NCBI GenBank assembly: GCA_012719255.1
Contig: JAAYAS010000134.1
Span: forward strand, 1 to 20,763
DNA length: 20,763 bases
Reading direction: 5' to 3'
From: Microbacteriaceae bacterium
GTDB lineage: Bacteria; Actinomycetota; Actinomycetes; Actinomycetales; Microbacteriaceae
Part shown: positions 6,572 to 14,019 of the stretch, one piece after another
Layout: each line of letters opens with the position of its first letter
Position numbering within the stretch: the stretch's first letter is position 1
The notes under the pieces: model-generated
Told to the model about the DNA's origin: nothing
Database searches by the model: none
What the model saw: only the letters and a program-made list of their open reading frames with translations
Translations under genes and position numbers: made by a program

Positions 6572-7210
6572 TCAGGCCACCTTCTTCTGCAGGCTCGCGT
6601 AGAGCGCCCGGCCGAGCAGGCCCATCGGCACCGAGATCACGAGGTAGAGCAGCGCGATGATGAGGAACGGGGTGATCGCGTCGCCGGTCGAGCGCATCGC
6701 CCGGTTCGCGACGAACACGATGTCCATCACCCCGATGATCGACACGATCGAGGTGTCCTTGAGCAGGCCCACGCCGTAGGTGGCGATGCCGGGCACGGCG
6801 ACGCGGAACATCTGCGGGGCGACGACGTCGATGAAGGTGCGGCGCTTGTTCAGCCCGAGCGCCGCCGCGGCCTCGAACTGGCCGGCCTTCACCGAGAGGA
6901 AGCCGCCGCGGTAGATCTCGGCGATGTACGCCGCCGAGATCAGCGAGAAGCCGATGATCGCGGTCTGGATGGGGTTGAAGCGGAAGGCGCCGATCTGGAT
7001 GCCGAAGAAGATGATGAACACCCACACGACCGGCGGGATGCCGCGGACGACCTCGATGATCGCCTGGCAGATCCGCGACAGCACGCGGTTCTCCGACACC
7101 CGCCCGAGCATCAGCGGCACGGCCGCGACGGCGCCGATCGCCAGCGACGACAGCGACACGAGCAGCGTCATGCCGAGCGCCGCGGGCAGCGCGAGGAGGA
7201 AGTCGGTCAT
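6572..7210 (-). CDS. ABC importer permease (HisQ/GlnP family), first subunit
   Basis: A 212-aa integral membrane permease. The N-terminal helix MTDFLLALPAALGMTLLVSL begins the TM core. The motif VVRGIPPVVWVFIIFFG and the EAA loop QFEAAAALGLNKRRTFIDVVAPQ identify the polar amino acid permease family. LLKDTSIVSIIGVMDI after the loop is characteristic as well. Its ATG (7210-7208) overlaps the ATPase stop as ATGA, a classic coupling arrangement that fixes the start. A longer open frame upstream on the same strand is a shadow of the ATPase gene. Pairs with the permease at 5851-6570. Confidence 0.94.
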   Translation of the reverse strand: MTDFLLALPAALGMTLLVSLSSLAIGAVAAVPLMLGRVSENRVLSRICQAIIEVVRGIPPVVWVFIIFFGIQIGAFRFNPIQTAIIGFSLISAAYIAEIYRGGFLSVKAGQFEAAAALGLNKRRTFIDVVAPQMFRVAVPGIATYGVGLLKDTSIVSIIGVMDIVFVANRAMRSTGDAITPFLIIALLYLVISVPMGLLGRALYASLQKKVA

Positions 7211-7986
7211 CGGTGCACCACCGCGCTGAGGAACTGCCGCGTGCGCGGCTCCTTCGGGTCGGTGATCACCTCGGTGGGGTCGCCCTCCTCGAGGATGCCG
7301 CCGTCGGCCATCACGATGAGCCGGTCGCCGACCTTGCGGGCGAACTCGATCTCGTGCGTGACGACCATCATCGTCATGCCGCTCTCGGCGAGCTCCTGCA
7401 TCACCGCGAGCACCTCGAGGCCGACCTCGGGGTCGAGCGCCGAGGTCGGCTCGTCGAAGAGCATCACCTCGGGGTCCATGGCGAGCGCGCGGGCGATCGC
7501 GATGCGCTGCTGCTGGCCGCCCGACAGGCGCCCGGGGTACTCGTCGAACTTGTCCTCGAGCCCGACGCGCGTGATCAGCTCGCGCGAGCGCTCGTCGGCC
7601 TCGGCGCGCGAGCGGTCGAGCACGCGGCGCTGCGCGAGCGAGACGTTGTCGAGCACCGTCATGTGCGGGAAGAGGTTGAACGACTGGAAGACCATGCCGG
7701 CGGTGCGGCGCAGCTCCTCGAGCTGCTTGTCGCTGTGCTTCTTCGCCGTGTCGATCATGTGATCGCCGACCCGCACGGTGCCCGAGTCGGGCACCTCGAG
7801 CAGGTTCGTGCACCGCAGGAAGGTGCTCTTGCCCGCGCCCGAGGGGCCGATGATCGAGATCACCTCGCCCTGGTTCACGTGCAGCGTCACATCGTCGAGC
7901 ACGACGTTGTCGCCGTAGGCCTTGCGGATGTTGTCGAGAGCGACCTTGGGGGTGCCGGCGGGGCCGCCGGACGGGTGAGCGGTCAT
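7207..7986 (-). CDS. ABC importer ATPase (GlnQ/HisP family)
   Basis: A 259-aa nucleotide-binding subunit that drives import. Motifs are complete: Walker A GPSGAGKST (47-55), Q-loop FQSFNLFPHMTVLDN, signature LSGGQQQRIAIARAL, Walker B VMLFDEPTSALDPE, and the switch histidine in VVTHEI. These are typical of polar amino acid importers. The start is set at ATG 7986 rather than the in-frame ATG at 8004, because the strong ribosome site AAGGAGG lies between them, 6 nt before 7986; initiating at 8004 would place that site inside the gene. First gene of the operon, overlapping the permease by 4 nt. A promoter and candidate operator lie just upstream at 8010-8054. Confidence 0.95.
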   Translation of the reverse strand: MTAHPSGGPAGTPKVALDNIRKAYGDNVVLDDVTLHVNQGEVISIIGPSGAGKSTFLRCTNLLEVPDSGTVRVGDHMIDTAKKHSDKQLEELRRTAGMVFQSFNLFPHMTVLDNVSLAQRRVLDRSRAEADERSRELITRVGLEDKFDEYPGRLSGGQQQRIAIARALAMDPEVMLFDEPTSALDPEVGLEVLAVMQELAESGMTMMVVTHEIEFARKVGDRLIVMADGGILEEGDPTEVITDPKEPRTRQFLSAVVHR

Positions 7987-8009
7987 CCATGTCCTCCTTG
8001 ACACGTCGA

Positions 8010-8028
8010 CTAACTAAGCGATCGTTAG
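8010..8028. promoter_or_regulatory. Candidate TetR operator over the importer start site
   Basis: CTAACTAAGCGATCGTTAG has arms CTAAC and GTTAG plus one further inner matching pair, an imperfect 19-bp palindrome containing CGATCG. It overlaps the end of the proposed -10 box (8027-8032) and covers the expected start point near 8020. That is where a repressor of the adjacent TetR type would block transcription. CGATCGT also occurs in the monooxygenase promoter region (8930-8936). Confidence 0.5.
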
Positions 8029-8054
8029 CCTATGGATCCCAGGGCGGTGCGCAA
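8027..8054 (-). promoter_or_regulatory. Candidate promoter of the ABC importer operon
   Basis: On the minus strand TTGCGC (8054-8049) is separated by 16 bases from TAGGCT (8032-8027), a vegetative-type -35/-10 pair. The leader would be about 35 nt, ending in AAGGAGG before the ATPase ATG. Confidence 0.5.
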
Positions 8055-8100
8055 CCGATTCAGCATCGTCGTTACCGAACCGTGACAAACCGATTCAGCA
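8053..8100. repeat. Pair of 13-nt direct repeats upstream of the importer promoter
   Basis: AACCGATTCAGCA occurs exactly at 8053-8065 and 8088-8100, 35 bp apart. The first copy touches the -35 hexamer of the importer promoter. The spacing is a little over three helical turns, as expected for paired protein sites. Confidence 0.7.
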
Positions 8101-8153
8101 GCCGGGCGCCCGGCAACCGACGGCCGACCCGCAACCGGCCGGCGGGTCGCGGG

Positions 8154-8804
8154 TCAGTCGCGGGCGAGCCGACGCAGCACGCCGACGCAGTCGTCGATCA
8201 CCTCGTCGGCCGCGCCGCCGACCGAGCGCGCGATCGACACCGAGTTCTCGCAGATGCGCATGATGATCTCCGCCTCGAGCCGGCCGCCGGCGCCGATGCC
8301 CGCGAGCGCGCGCTCGAGCTCGGCGAGGTGCACCCCGTGCATCCGCATCGAGCGGGCCGCGTGCTCGTCGCCGAGGAGGCCGAGCTCGTCGTGGTTGTCG
8401 AGCAGCAGGTCGAACCACGAGCGCCGGCCGTACTCGGTGAGCTCGTACGCCATGTGCCGCCGCACGAGCCCCTCGATGCGCGCCTCGGCGGGGGAGTCGG
8501 GATCGGTGGGGAGCACCACCGCGCGGAGGAAGCGCAGCTGCGCGGTCGCGACCGCGACGCCGAGCAGCTCCTGCTTCGACGCGAAGTGCGCGTACACCGC
8601 CGCCGAGGTGATGCCGACCTGCTCGGCGAGCGCGCGCACCGAGGTCGCCGCGAAGCCGGAGGTGCGGAACGACTCGATGGCCGCGTCGAGCAGCCGGGCG
8701 CGGGTCGCGCCGCGACGACCGCCGGAGCCCGCGACGACGCGCTCGAGCTCGTCGAGGTACTCGAGCAGTTCGCGCGACGGTGCGCCGGAGGACTCTGCTG
8801 CCAC
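8154..8804 (-). CDS. TetR/AcrR family transcriptional regulator
   Basis: A 216-aa one-component regulator. The N-terminal DNA-binding domain (about residues 33-80) reads TRARLLDAAIESF, then GFAATSVRALAEQVGITSAAVYAHFASKQELL, a textbook TetR helix-turn-helix. The remainder is the helical ligand-binding and dimerisation domain. The GTG at 8804 is chosen because a TACGCT -10 box ends 7 nt upstream and the HTH then begins at the usual distance; the open frame further upstream is compositionally different. It lies between the importer operon (same strand, downstream) and the divergent monooxygenase gene, so it probably represses one or both, with the imported or hydroxylated compound as likely inducer (inference). 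Confidence 0.92.
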   Translation of the reverse strand: MAAESSGAPSRELLEYLDELERVVAGSGGRRGATRARLLDAAIESFRTSGFAATSVRALAEQVGITSAAVYAHFASKQELLGVAVATAQLRFLRAVVLPTDPDSPAEARIEGLVRRHMAYELTEYGRRSWFDLLLDNHDELGLLGDEHAARSMRMHGVHLAELERALAGIGAGGRLEAEIIMRICENSVSIARSVGGAADEVIDDCVGVLRRLARD

Positions 8805-8811
8805 GCCGATC

Positions 8812-8817
8812 AGCGTA
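8812..8817 (-). promoter_or_regulatory. -10 box TACGCT of a leaderless tetR message
   Basis: TACGCT on the minus strand is followed by 7 nt and the GTG at 8804, and no ribosome binding site is present. This matches the TANNNT-N6/7 arrangement of leaderless actinobacterial genes. Confidence 0.55.
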
Positions 8818-8900
8818 GGCGATGCCCGGGCCCGCGGGCGGCAGCCGACCGGCGCCGGCCCGCGCGACCGACCTTGCAATGCGCGCACGGTTCTTTCACT

Positions 8901-8936
8901 TTGCCTCGATTTGCACGGCAATACATATACGATCGT
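8901..8936 (+). promoter_or_regulatory. Candidate promoter/operator region of the monooxygenase gene
   Basis: This is an AT-richer island in the 267-bp tetR-monooxygenase gap. TTGCCT (8901-8906) lies 17 bp before CATATA (8924-8929); TACGAT (8928-8933) is an alternative -10. The 8-bp palindrome ACGATCGT (8929-8936) and the inverted repeat TTGC-ACG-GCAA (8911-8921) are possible regulator sites. The implied leader of about 130 nt contains a small hairpin (GGCAG/CTGCC near 8970). Confidence 0.35.
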
Positions 8937-9071
8937 CTCGAGTCCAAGGCGGCTCCCGGATGCGACTGGCAGGCTTCATCTGCCGGCACGGGACCGCACC
9001 GCACAGCGATGTGCGACCGCGACCGCCCCGCGCATCCGCCGCGAAGCCCACCACAACGAAGAGGAGAGGCC

Positions 9072-11033
9072 GTGCTGTTCCACGACCACGGATACGTGTC
9101 CACCGATCCCCGCATCAAGCCGGCGGCCGGCTACGGCCTCGACCGCGCCGAGGACCTGCCCGACGAGATGGACGTGCTCATCGTCGGCACCGGTCCCGCC
9201 GGCATGCTCACCGCCGCCCAGCTGTCGGTGTTCCCGAACATCAACACGCGCATCATCGAGCGCCGCGACGGCCGTCTGAAGATCGGCCAGGCCGACGGCA
9301 TCCAGGCCCGCAGCGTCGAGACCTTCCAGGCGTTCGGCTTCGCCGACGAGATCATCAACGAGGCGTACCACCTCGCGGAGATGGCGTTCTGGAAGCCCGA
9401 CCCCGAGAACCCCGAGCACATCATCCGCACCGCGCTCACGCCCGACGACCCGGCGAACGTCAGCGAGTTCCCGCACCTCATCGTCAACCAGGCGCGCGTG
9501 CTCGACTACTACGCCGACTTCGCGAAGCGCCAGGCCGGCCGCGTCGTGCCCGACTACGGCGTGAAGTTCACCGGCCTGCGCTTCGACGACGGCGCCGAGT
9601 ACCCGGTCGTCGTCGACGTCGAGTACACCGCCGGCGAGCGCGCCGGCGAGACCCGCACCGTGCGCGCGAAGTACGTGCTCGGCGCCGACGGCGCCCACTC
9701 GCCGGTGCGCGAGTCGATCGGCGCGAAGCGCCAGGGCAAGATCTCGTTCCACGCCTGGGGCGTGATGGACGTGCTCGCCGTCACCGACTTCCCCGACATC
9801 CGCCGCAAGTGCGCGATCACCTCGAACGACGGCGGCAGCATCCTCCACATCCCCCGCGAGGGCGGCCACCTGTTCCGCATGTACGTCGACCTCGGCGAGC
9901 TCGCCGAGGACGACAACCACGCCGTGCGCTCGACCCCGCTCGAGGAGGTCGTGCGACAGGCGAACGACATCATCAGCCCCTACACGCTCGACGTGAAGGA
10001 CGTCGCGTGGTGGAGCATCTACGAGGTCGGCCACCGCGTCACCGACCGCTTCGACGACATCTCGGAGGAGCGCCAGCACCTCGAGCCGGACGTGTTCATC
10101 GCCGGCGACGCCTGCCACACGCACTCGGCGAAGGCCGGCCAGGGCATGAACGTCTCGATGCAGGACGGCTTCAACCTCGGCTGGAAGCTCGCGCACGTGC
10201 TCGAGGGCCGCAGCCCCGAGTCGCTGCTGCGCACCTACACCGGCGAGCGCCAGGTGATCGCCCAGAACCTCATCGACTTCGACCTCGAGTGGTCGGCGCT
10301 GATGGCGAAGAAGCCCGAGGAGTTCTCGAGCCCCACCGAGCTCGAGGACTTCTACCAGTCGACCTTCGAGTTCCCGGCCGGCTTCATGACCCAGTACGAG
10401 CCGTCGATGATCACCGGCGACGCGACCTACCAGGAGCTCGCGACCGGCTTCCCCGTCGGCAAGCGCTTCCGCTCGGCCGAGGTCATCCGCGTCTGCGACG
10501 GCACCCCGCAGCACCTCGGCCACCTGCACGAGGCCGACGGCCGCTGGCGCGTCTACGTCTTCCCGGGCAAGGCCGAGGCCGACTTCGCCGAGTGGGCCGA
10601 GTGGTGGCAGAACGGCGACGACTCGCCGCTGCGCGCCCACACCGCCCCGAGCGAGGACGACGCGGCGCTGTTCGACGTGAAGGTCGTGTTCGACGACGAC
10701 TACGCGAGCATCGACACGAACGACGTGCCCGCCGCGTTCAAGCCGGTCGTCGGCCCGTTCGAGCTGCTCAACCTCAACAACATGTTCGCGAAGGGCACCT
10801 CGTGGCGCCACGAGACCGACTTCTACGCCGAGCGCGGCATCGCCGACTCGGGCGTCGTGATCGTCGTGCGCCCCGACCACTACGTGTCGGCGATCCTGCC
10901 GCTCACCGCCCGCGCCGAGCTCGCCGAGTTCTTCCGCGGCTTCCTGCTCGACCGCCGCGGCGAGTCGGGCGAGCGCGAGACCGCCGGCCCGGTCGACCTC
11001 ACCGTCGAGCGGTCGAAGGTCTCGGGCGAGTAG
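9072..11033 (+). CDS. FAD-dependent aromatic hydroxylase, 3-hydroxybenzoate 4-monooxygenase-like
   Basis: A 653-aa class A flavoprotein monooxygenase of the phenol hydroxylase / MobA group, hydroxylating a phenolic ring with NAD(P)H and O2. FAD-binding motifs are complete: GTGPAG (Gly39, 41, 44), the DG motif GADGAHSPVRESIG, and the GD motif GDACHTHSAKAGQGMN followed by SMQDGFNLGWKLA. Stretches such as AWGVMDVLAVTDFPD and IPREGGHL agree with what I recall of Comamonas MobA (639 aa), which turns 3-hydroxybenzoate into protocatechuate. The C-terminal third is the thioredoxin-like dimerisation domain. GTG 9072 follows GAGGAG with a 5-nt spacer. It is divergent from tetR. No ring-cleavage gene is in the window, so the substrate is inferred. 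Confidence 0.9.
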   Translation: MLFHDHGYVSTDPRIKPAAGYGLDRAEDLPDEMDVLIVGTGPAGMLTAAQLSVFPNINTRIIERRDGRLKIGQADGIQARSVETFQAFGFADEIINEAYHLAEMAFWKPDPENPEHIIRTALTPDDPANVSEFPHLIVNQARVLDYYADFAKRQAGRVVPDYGVKFTGLRFDDGAEYPVVVDVEYTAGERAGETRTVRAKYVLGADGAHSPVRESIGAKRQGKISFHAWGVMDVLAVTDFPDIRRKCAITSNDGGSILHIPREGGHLFRMYVDLGELAEDDNHAVRSTPLEEVVRQANDIISPYTLDVKDVAWWSIYEVGHRVTDRFDDISEERQHLEPDVFIAGDACHTHSAKAGQGMNVSMQDGFNLGWKLAHVLEGRSPESLLRTYTGERQVIAQNLIDFDLEWSALMAKKPEEFSSPTELEDFYQSTFEFPAGFMTQYEPSMITGDATYQELATGFPVGKRFRSAEVIRVCDGTPQHLGHLHEADGRWRVYVFPGKAEADFAEWAEWWQNGDDSPLRAHTAPSEDDAALFDVKVVFDDDYASIDTNDVPAAFKPVVGPFELLNLNNMFAKGTSWRHETDFYAERGIADSGVVIVVRPDHYVSAILPLTARAELAEFFRGFLLDRRGESGERETAGPVDLTVERSKVSGE

Positions 11034-11082
11034 CCCGCACGGGGCCGCCCCGCAGCGGCCTCCCCAGCACGCAGCGACTCCC

Positions 11083-11120
11083 GGAGGGGCGGTCGGCGCC
11101 CCGGCGCCGGCCGCCCCTCC
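11083..11120. terminator. Bidirectional hairpin terminator
   Basis: GGAGGGGCGG (11083-11092) pairs with CCGCCCCTCC (11111-11120), and inside it GGCGCC (11095-11100) pairs with GGCGCC (11103-11108). The result is an almost continuous 18-bp stem between the convergent monooxygenase and gntR genes. Confidence 0.75.
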
Positions 11121-11144
11121 GCCGTCGTGCGCCGGCCGCGTCGA

Positions 11145-11528
11145 TCAGGCGGGCGCCGGGTCCGGCCCGTCCCAGCCGGCGCGGACCGCGTCGAGCAGAT
11201 CGTCGAGCTCGAGCCCGTGCTCGCGGGCGTGCTCGATGAGCTCGTGCACGCGCCGCGCCGTCGCCGCCGGCAGTCGGGCGGCCCCGGCCGCCACGCGGGT
11301 GCCCGCCCCGCGGCCGGTGACGACGAGCCCCTCCCGCTCGAGCATCCGGTAGGCCTTCGCCGCCGTGCCCTGGGCGACCGCGAGATCGCGGGCGGTCTGC
11401 CGGATGGTCGGCAGCCGCTCGCCCGCGCCGAGCCGGCCCGAGGTGATGAGGCCGCGGAAGTGGAGGTAGATCGCCATCGCCGGGCCGGCGCCCGGCGCCT
11501 CGACCGCGAGCCGCTCGCCGGCGGTCAC
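11145..11528 (-). CDS. GntR family regulator, YtrA-like short form
   Basis: A 127-aa transcription factor. The winged helix-turn-helix occupies about residues 17-80: AIYLHFRGLITSGRLGAGERLPTIRQTARDL, then AQGTAAKAYRMLEREGLVVTGRGAGTRVA. Only a short helical tail follows (VHELIEHAREHGLELDDLLDAVRAGW), as in the YtrA subfamily, which usually controls adjacent membrane protein or ABC transporter genes. The GTG at 11528 overlaps the stop of the upstream membrane protein gene as GTGA, giving translational coupling and fixing the start. This order, regulator second, is the reverse of the common arrangement. Confidence 0.9.
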   Translation of the reverse strand: MTAGERLAVEAPGAGPAMAIYLHFRGLITSGRLGAGERLPTIRQTARDLAVAQGTAAKAYRMLEREGLVVTGRGAGTRVAAGAARLPAATARRVHELIEHAREHGLELDDLLDAVRAGWDGPDPAPA

Positions 11529-12430
11529 GGCGCCACCACCGCCCGCTCGACCGGCTCGACGTCGTGCGCGCGGGCCGTCGTGCCGCTCGGCGCGATCGCG
11601 AGCAGGAGCAGCAGCGCGAACCCGGCGATCGTCGGCACCGCGGCGAGCCCGCCGATCCACGTCGCGATCGCTCCGGCCCCCGAGCCGGTGGCGAGCGCCT
11701 CGTCGCCGACCCGCACCGTCTCGATGAGCCCGGCCCCGCCGATGAGCCGCCAGGCCTCGCCGACGGCGAGCGCGGTCGCGGCGACGACGAGCCCGACCGT
11801 CGCGCCGGCGAGGCGGCGCCGCTCGGTCCGCTCGAGCGACTCGGTGTCGGGGCGCCGGAACGGCCGCAGCGCATCGGCGCGGAGCACGAGCTGCGCCGCC
11901 GCGAGCAGCGCGACGAGCGCGAGCAGCACCGGCACGCCGCAGCTCCAGCCGAAGGTGTGGAAGCGGAAGGGGTCGACCGCCGAGTTCGGCACGGCCACGA
12001 CGAGGTCGACCCAGCGGCCGCGGTCGTCGGGGCTCGAGGCGAGCCCGGCGCCGACGATCGTGAGGAGCAGCACGAGCACGGCCGATGCCGCGGCGGCGGC
12101 GCCGCGGCGCGGCAGGAACGACGCCCAGCCCCGGCGGCCAGAGGGCGCGACCGGCACCTCCGGCGTCTGCGGACGCCGGGCGAGCACCGCGCCGACCGCG
12201 GCGAGCACCGCCGCCGCGCCCATCGGGGCGAGCGCGTACTGCCACCACTCGACGACCGCGGCGAGCGGCAGCAGCCGGTGCGCGAGGGCCGCCTCGGCGG
12301 CGATCGCGCCGAGCACGGCGACCGCGCCCCAGCGGATCACCGCGAGCTCGGGGCGCATCGGCGCCCGGCGGGGCGCGCGCAGGACGAGGAGCGCGGCGAC
12401 GAGCAGCGCGGCCGCGCCGAACGCGAGCAC
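11525..12430 (-). CDS. Seven-helix membrane protein of unknown function, start uncertain
   Basis: A 301-aa Ala/Leu/Val-rich integral membrane protein with about seven hydrophobic segments (near residues 2-17, 30-50, 55-84, 109-131, 167-184, 207-230 and 254-281). A loop between helices 4 and 5 contains DDRGRWVDLVV and FRFHTFGWSCGVP. No family is recognised. It is coupled by a 4-nt overlap to the YtrA-like regulator, so the two are likely co-regulated. The GTG at 12430 is the only ATG/GTG/TTG after an in-frame stop near 12517, but it has no ribosome site or -10 box. The coding-like, hydrophobic frame (AAPLLDALAGLAHP) continues upstream of it, so the real start may be non-standard or altered. 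Confidence 0.7.
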   Translation of the reverse strand: MLAFGAAALLVAALLVLRAPRRAPMRPELAVIRWGAVAVLGAIAAEAALAHRLLPLAAVVEWWQYALAPMGAAAVLAAVGAVLARRPQTPEVPVAPSGRRGWASFLPRRGAAAAASAVLVLLLTIVGAGLASSPDDRGRWVDLVVAVPNSAVDPFRFHTFGWSCGVPVLLALVALLAAAQLVLRADALRPFRRPDTESLERTERRRLAGATVGLVVAATALAVGEAWRLIGGAGLIETVRVGDEALATGSGAGAIATWIGGLAAVPTIAGFALLLLLAIAPSGTTARAHDVEPVERAVVAP

Positions 12431-12502
12431 GGGATGCGCGAGGCCGGCGAGCGCGTCGAGCAGCGGCGCCGCCGGCTCGCGACCGGTTCGCCGACGGCGC
12501 GC

Positions 12503-12512
12503 CGATGCATCG
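12503..12512. promoter_or_regulatory. 10-bp perfect palindrome in a divergent intergenic region
   Basis: CGATGCATCG lies in the 188-bp region between the membrane protein/gntR unit and the divergent aminotransferase gene; GCATCGA occurs again about 22 bp further on. It could be an operator for the GntR protein. The rest of this gap shows only a GC-rich hairpin-forming stretch near 12560-12580. Confidence 0.25.
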
Positions 12513-12618
12513 ATTCAGCGGGCCGCCGCATCGACGTGGTTCACTGCCGGGAGGACTCCGCCGCGCACCCCGCGCGGGGGAGCGCATCCGAGTCCGACGA
12601 CGCACCTGGAGCCGCCCG

Positions 12619-14019
12619 ATGACGCCCGACGCCCCCGACCGCCGCATCCCGGAGGGGGCGATGCGCCCCGATGCCGAGCGCGATCTGCGCGATCGCCGCG
12701 AGGCGGTGCTCGGCGGCACCTACCGCCTCTTCTACGACGAGCCGGTCGAGGTCGCCCGCGCCGAGGGCGTGCGCATCGTCGACGCCGACGGCGCCGAGCT
12801 CATCGACGCCTACAACAACGTGCCGGTGATCGGGCACTCCGACTCGGAGGTCGCCGCCGCGGTCGGCGCCGAGCTGCTGCGCGCGAACGCCCACACCCGC
12901 TACCTCGACCCCGGCGTCGTCGACTACGCCGAGGCGCTGCTCGCGAGGCTCCCCGACCATCTCGACCGCATCGCGTTCACCTGCTCGGGCAGCGAGGCGA
13001 ACGACCTCGCCCTGCAGCTCGCCCGGCACGCGACCGGCGGCACCGGCGTCATCGTCACCGAGCACGCCTACCACGGCACGACGAGCGCGGTGCGCGAGGT
13101 GTCGCCGAGCCTCGTCGGCCTCGACGGCGTCGCCGAGCACGTCGTCGCCGTGCCGCTCGGCTCGAGCCGCTCGGGCGAGGCGCGCGCCGCCGAGTTCGCG
13201 GCCGGCGTCGAGCGGGCGCTCGTGCAGCTGCGGATGCGCGGGCACCGGCCGGCCGCGCTGCTGCTCGACACCGCGCTCACCAGCGACGGCATCCACGCGC
13301 CGGCCGGGTTCATCGCCGCCGGCGTCGGGCTCGCCCAGGCCCACGGCGCGCTGTTCATCGCCGACGAGGTGCAGGCCGGCTTCTGCCGCACCGGCCGCTG
13401 GTGGGGGTTCGAGCACGTCGAGGTGCGGCCCGACCTCGTCACCCTCGGCAAGCCGATGGGCAACGGCCTGCCGATCGCCGCGGTCGTCGGTCCGGCCGAG
13501 CGCTTCGACGACTTCGGCCGCGAGTTCCGCTACTTCAACACCTTCGCCGGCACCGCGGCGCCCATCGCCGCCGCCCGGGTGGTGCTCGACCGGCTCGAGT
13601 ACTGGGACGGCCCGACGCGGGTCGAGGCGCTCGGCGCGCGCCTGCGGGCGGGCCTCGAGCGGGTGCTCGCCGACGCCGGCGTCGCCGCCGAGGTGCGCGG
13701 CGCGGGGCTGATGCTCGGCGTCGACCTCGATCCCGACGGCGCCGACCCGGTCCGCGCCGAGGCGCTCGCCGGACGGCTCGTCAACGGGCTGCGCCGCCGG
13801 GGCGTGCTCGTGAGCTCGACCGGCGCGCACGGCGAGGCGCTGAAGATCCGCCCGCCGCTGTCGATCGGCGAGGCCGAGCTCGACCTCGTCGTCGAGCGGC
13901 TCGCCGACGCGCTCGACGAGCTCGTCGGCGCCGGCGGGGGAGCGGAGCGGGCGGCGACCGCGAGCGGCCCGATGCCCGAGGACGGCGGCGCCGACGGCGC
14001 GCCCGGGGCCGGCGCGTGA
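12619..14019 (+). CDS. Class III PLP-dependent enzyme, aminotransferase or phospholyase
   Basis: A 466-aa fold type I PLP enzyme. CSGSEANDLALQLAR binds the cofactor phosphate, HAYHGTT and FIADEVQAGFCRTG (Asp249, pyridine nitrogen) follow, and the Schiff-base lysine is Lys278 in TLGKPMGNGLP. FNTFAGTAAP and the C-terminal LKIRPPLSI segment are typical. Class III members include ordinary aminotransferases and the AGXT2L-type phospholyases that split O-phosphoethanolamine or 5-phosphohydroxylysine. The latter are suggested here because the next gene is an APH-type kinase overlapping by 4 nt. GGAG lies 8 nt before the ATG. The last 35 residues are a Gly/Ala-rich, low-complexity tail. Substrate not proven. 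Confidence 0.9.
   Translation: MTPDAPDRRIPEGAMRPDAERDLRDRREAVLGGTYRLFYDEPVEVARAEGVRIVDADGAELIDAYNNVPVIGHSDSEVAAAVGAELLRANAHTRYLDPGVVDYAEALLARLPDHLDRIAFTCSGSEANDLALQLARHATGGTGVIVTEHAYHGTTSAVREVSPSLVGLDGVAEHVVAVPLGSSRSGEARAAEFAAGVERALVQLRMRGHRPAALLLDTALTSDGIHAPAGFIAAGVGLAQAHGALFIADEVQAGFCRTGRWWGFEHVEVRPDLVTLGKPMGNGLPIAAVVGPAERFDDFGREFRYFNTFAGTAAPIAAARVVLDRLEYWDGPTRVEALGARLRAGLERVLADAGVAAEVRGAGLMLGVDLDPDGADPVRAEALAGRLVNGLRRRGVLVSSTGAHGEALKIRPPLSIGEAELDLVVERLADALDELVGAGGGAERAATASGPMPEDGGADGAPGAGA

Noticed and set aside
8976..10880. A 634-codon open frame on the minus strand opposite the monooxygenase
   Set aside because: It is a high-GC shadow: Val/Glu/Asp/Ala/Arg-rich with no domain, while the plus strand encodes a complete flavoprotein.
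11127..14015. Very long plus-strand open frame running into the kinase gene
   Set aside because: It is antisense to gntR and the membrane gene, then out of frame with the PLP enzyme, and Arg/Ala-rich throughout; only the part from 14016 is real.
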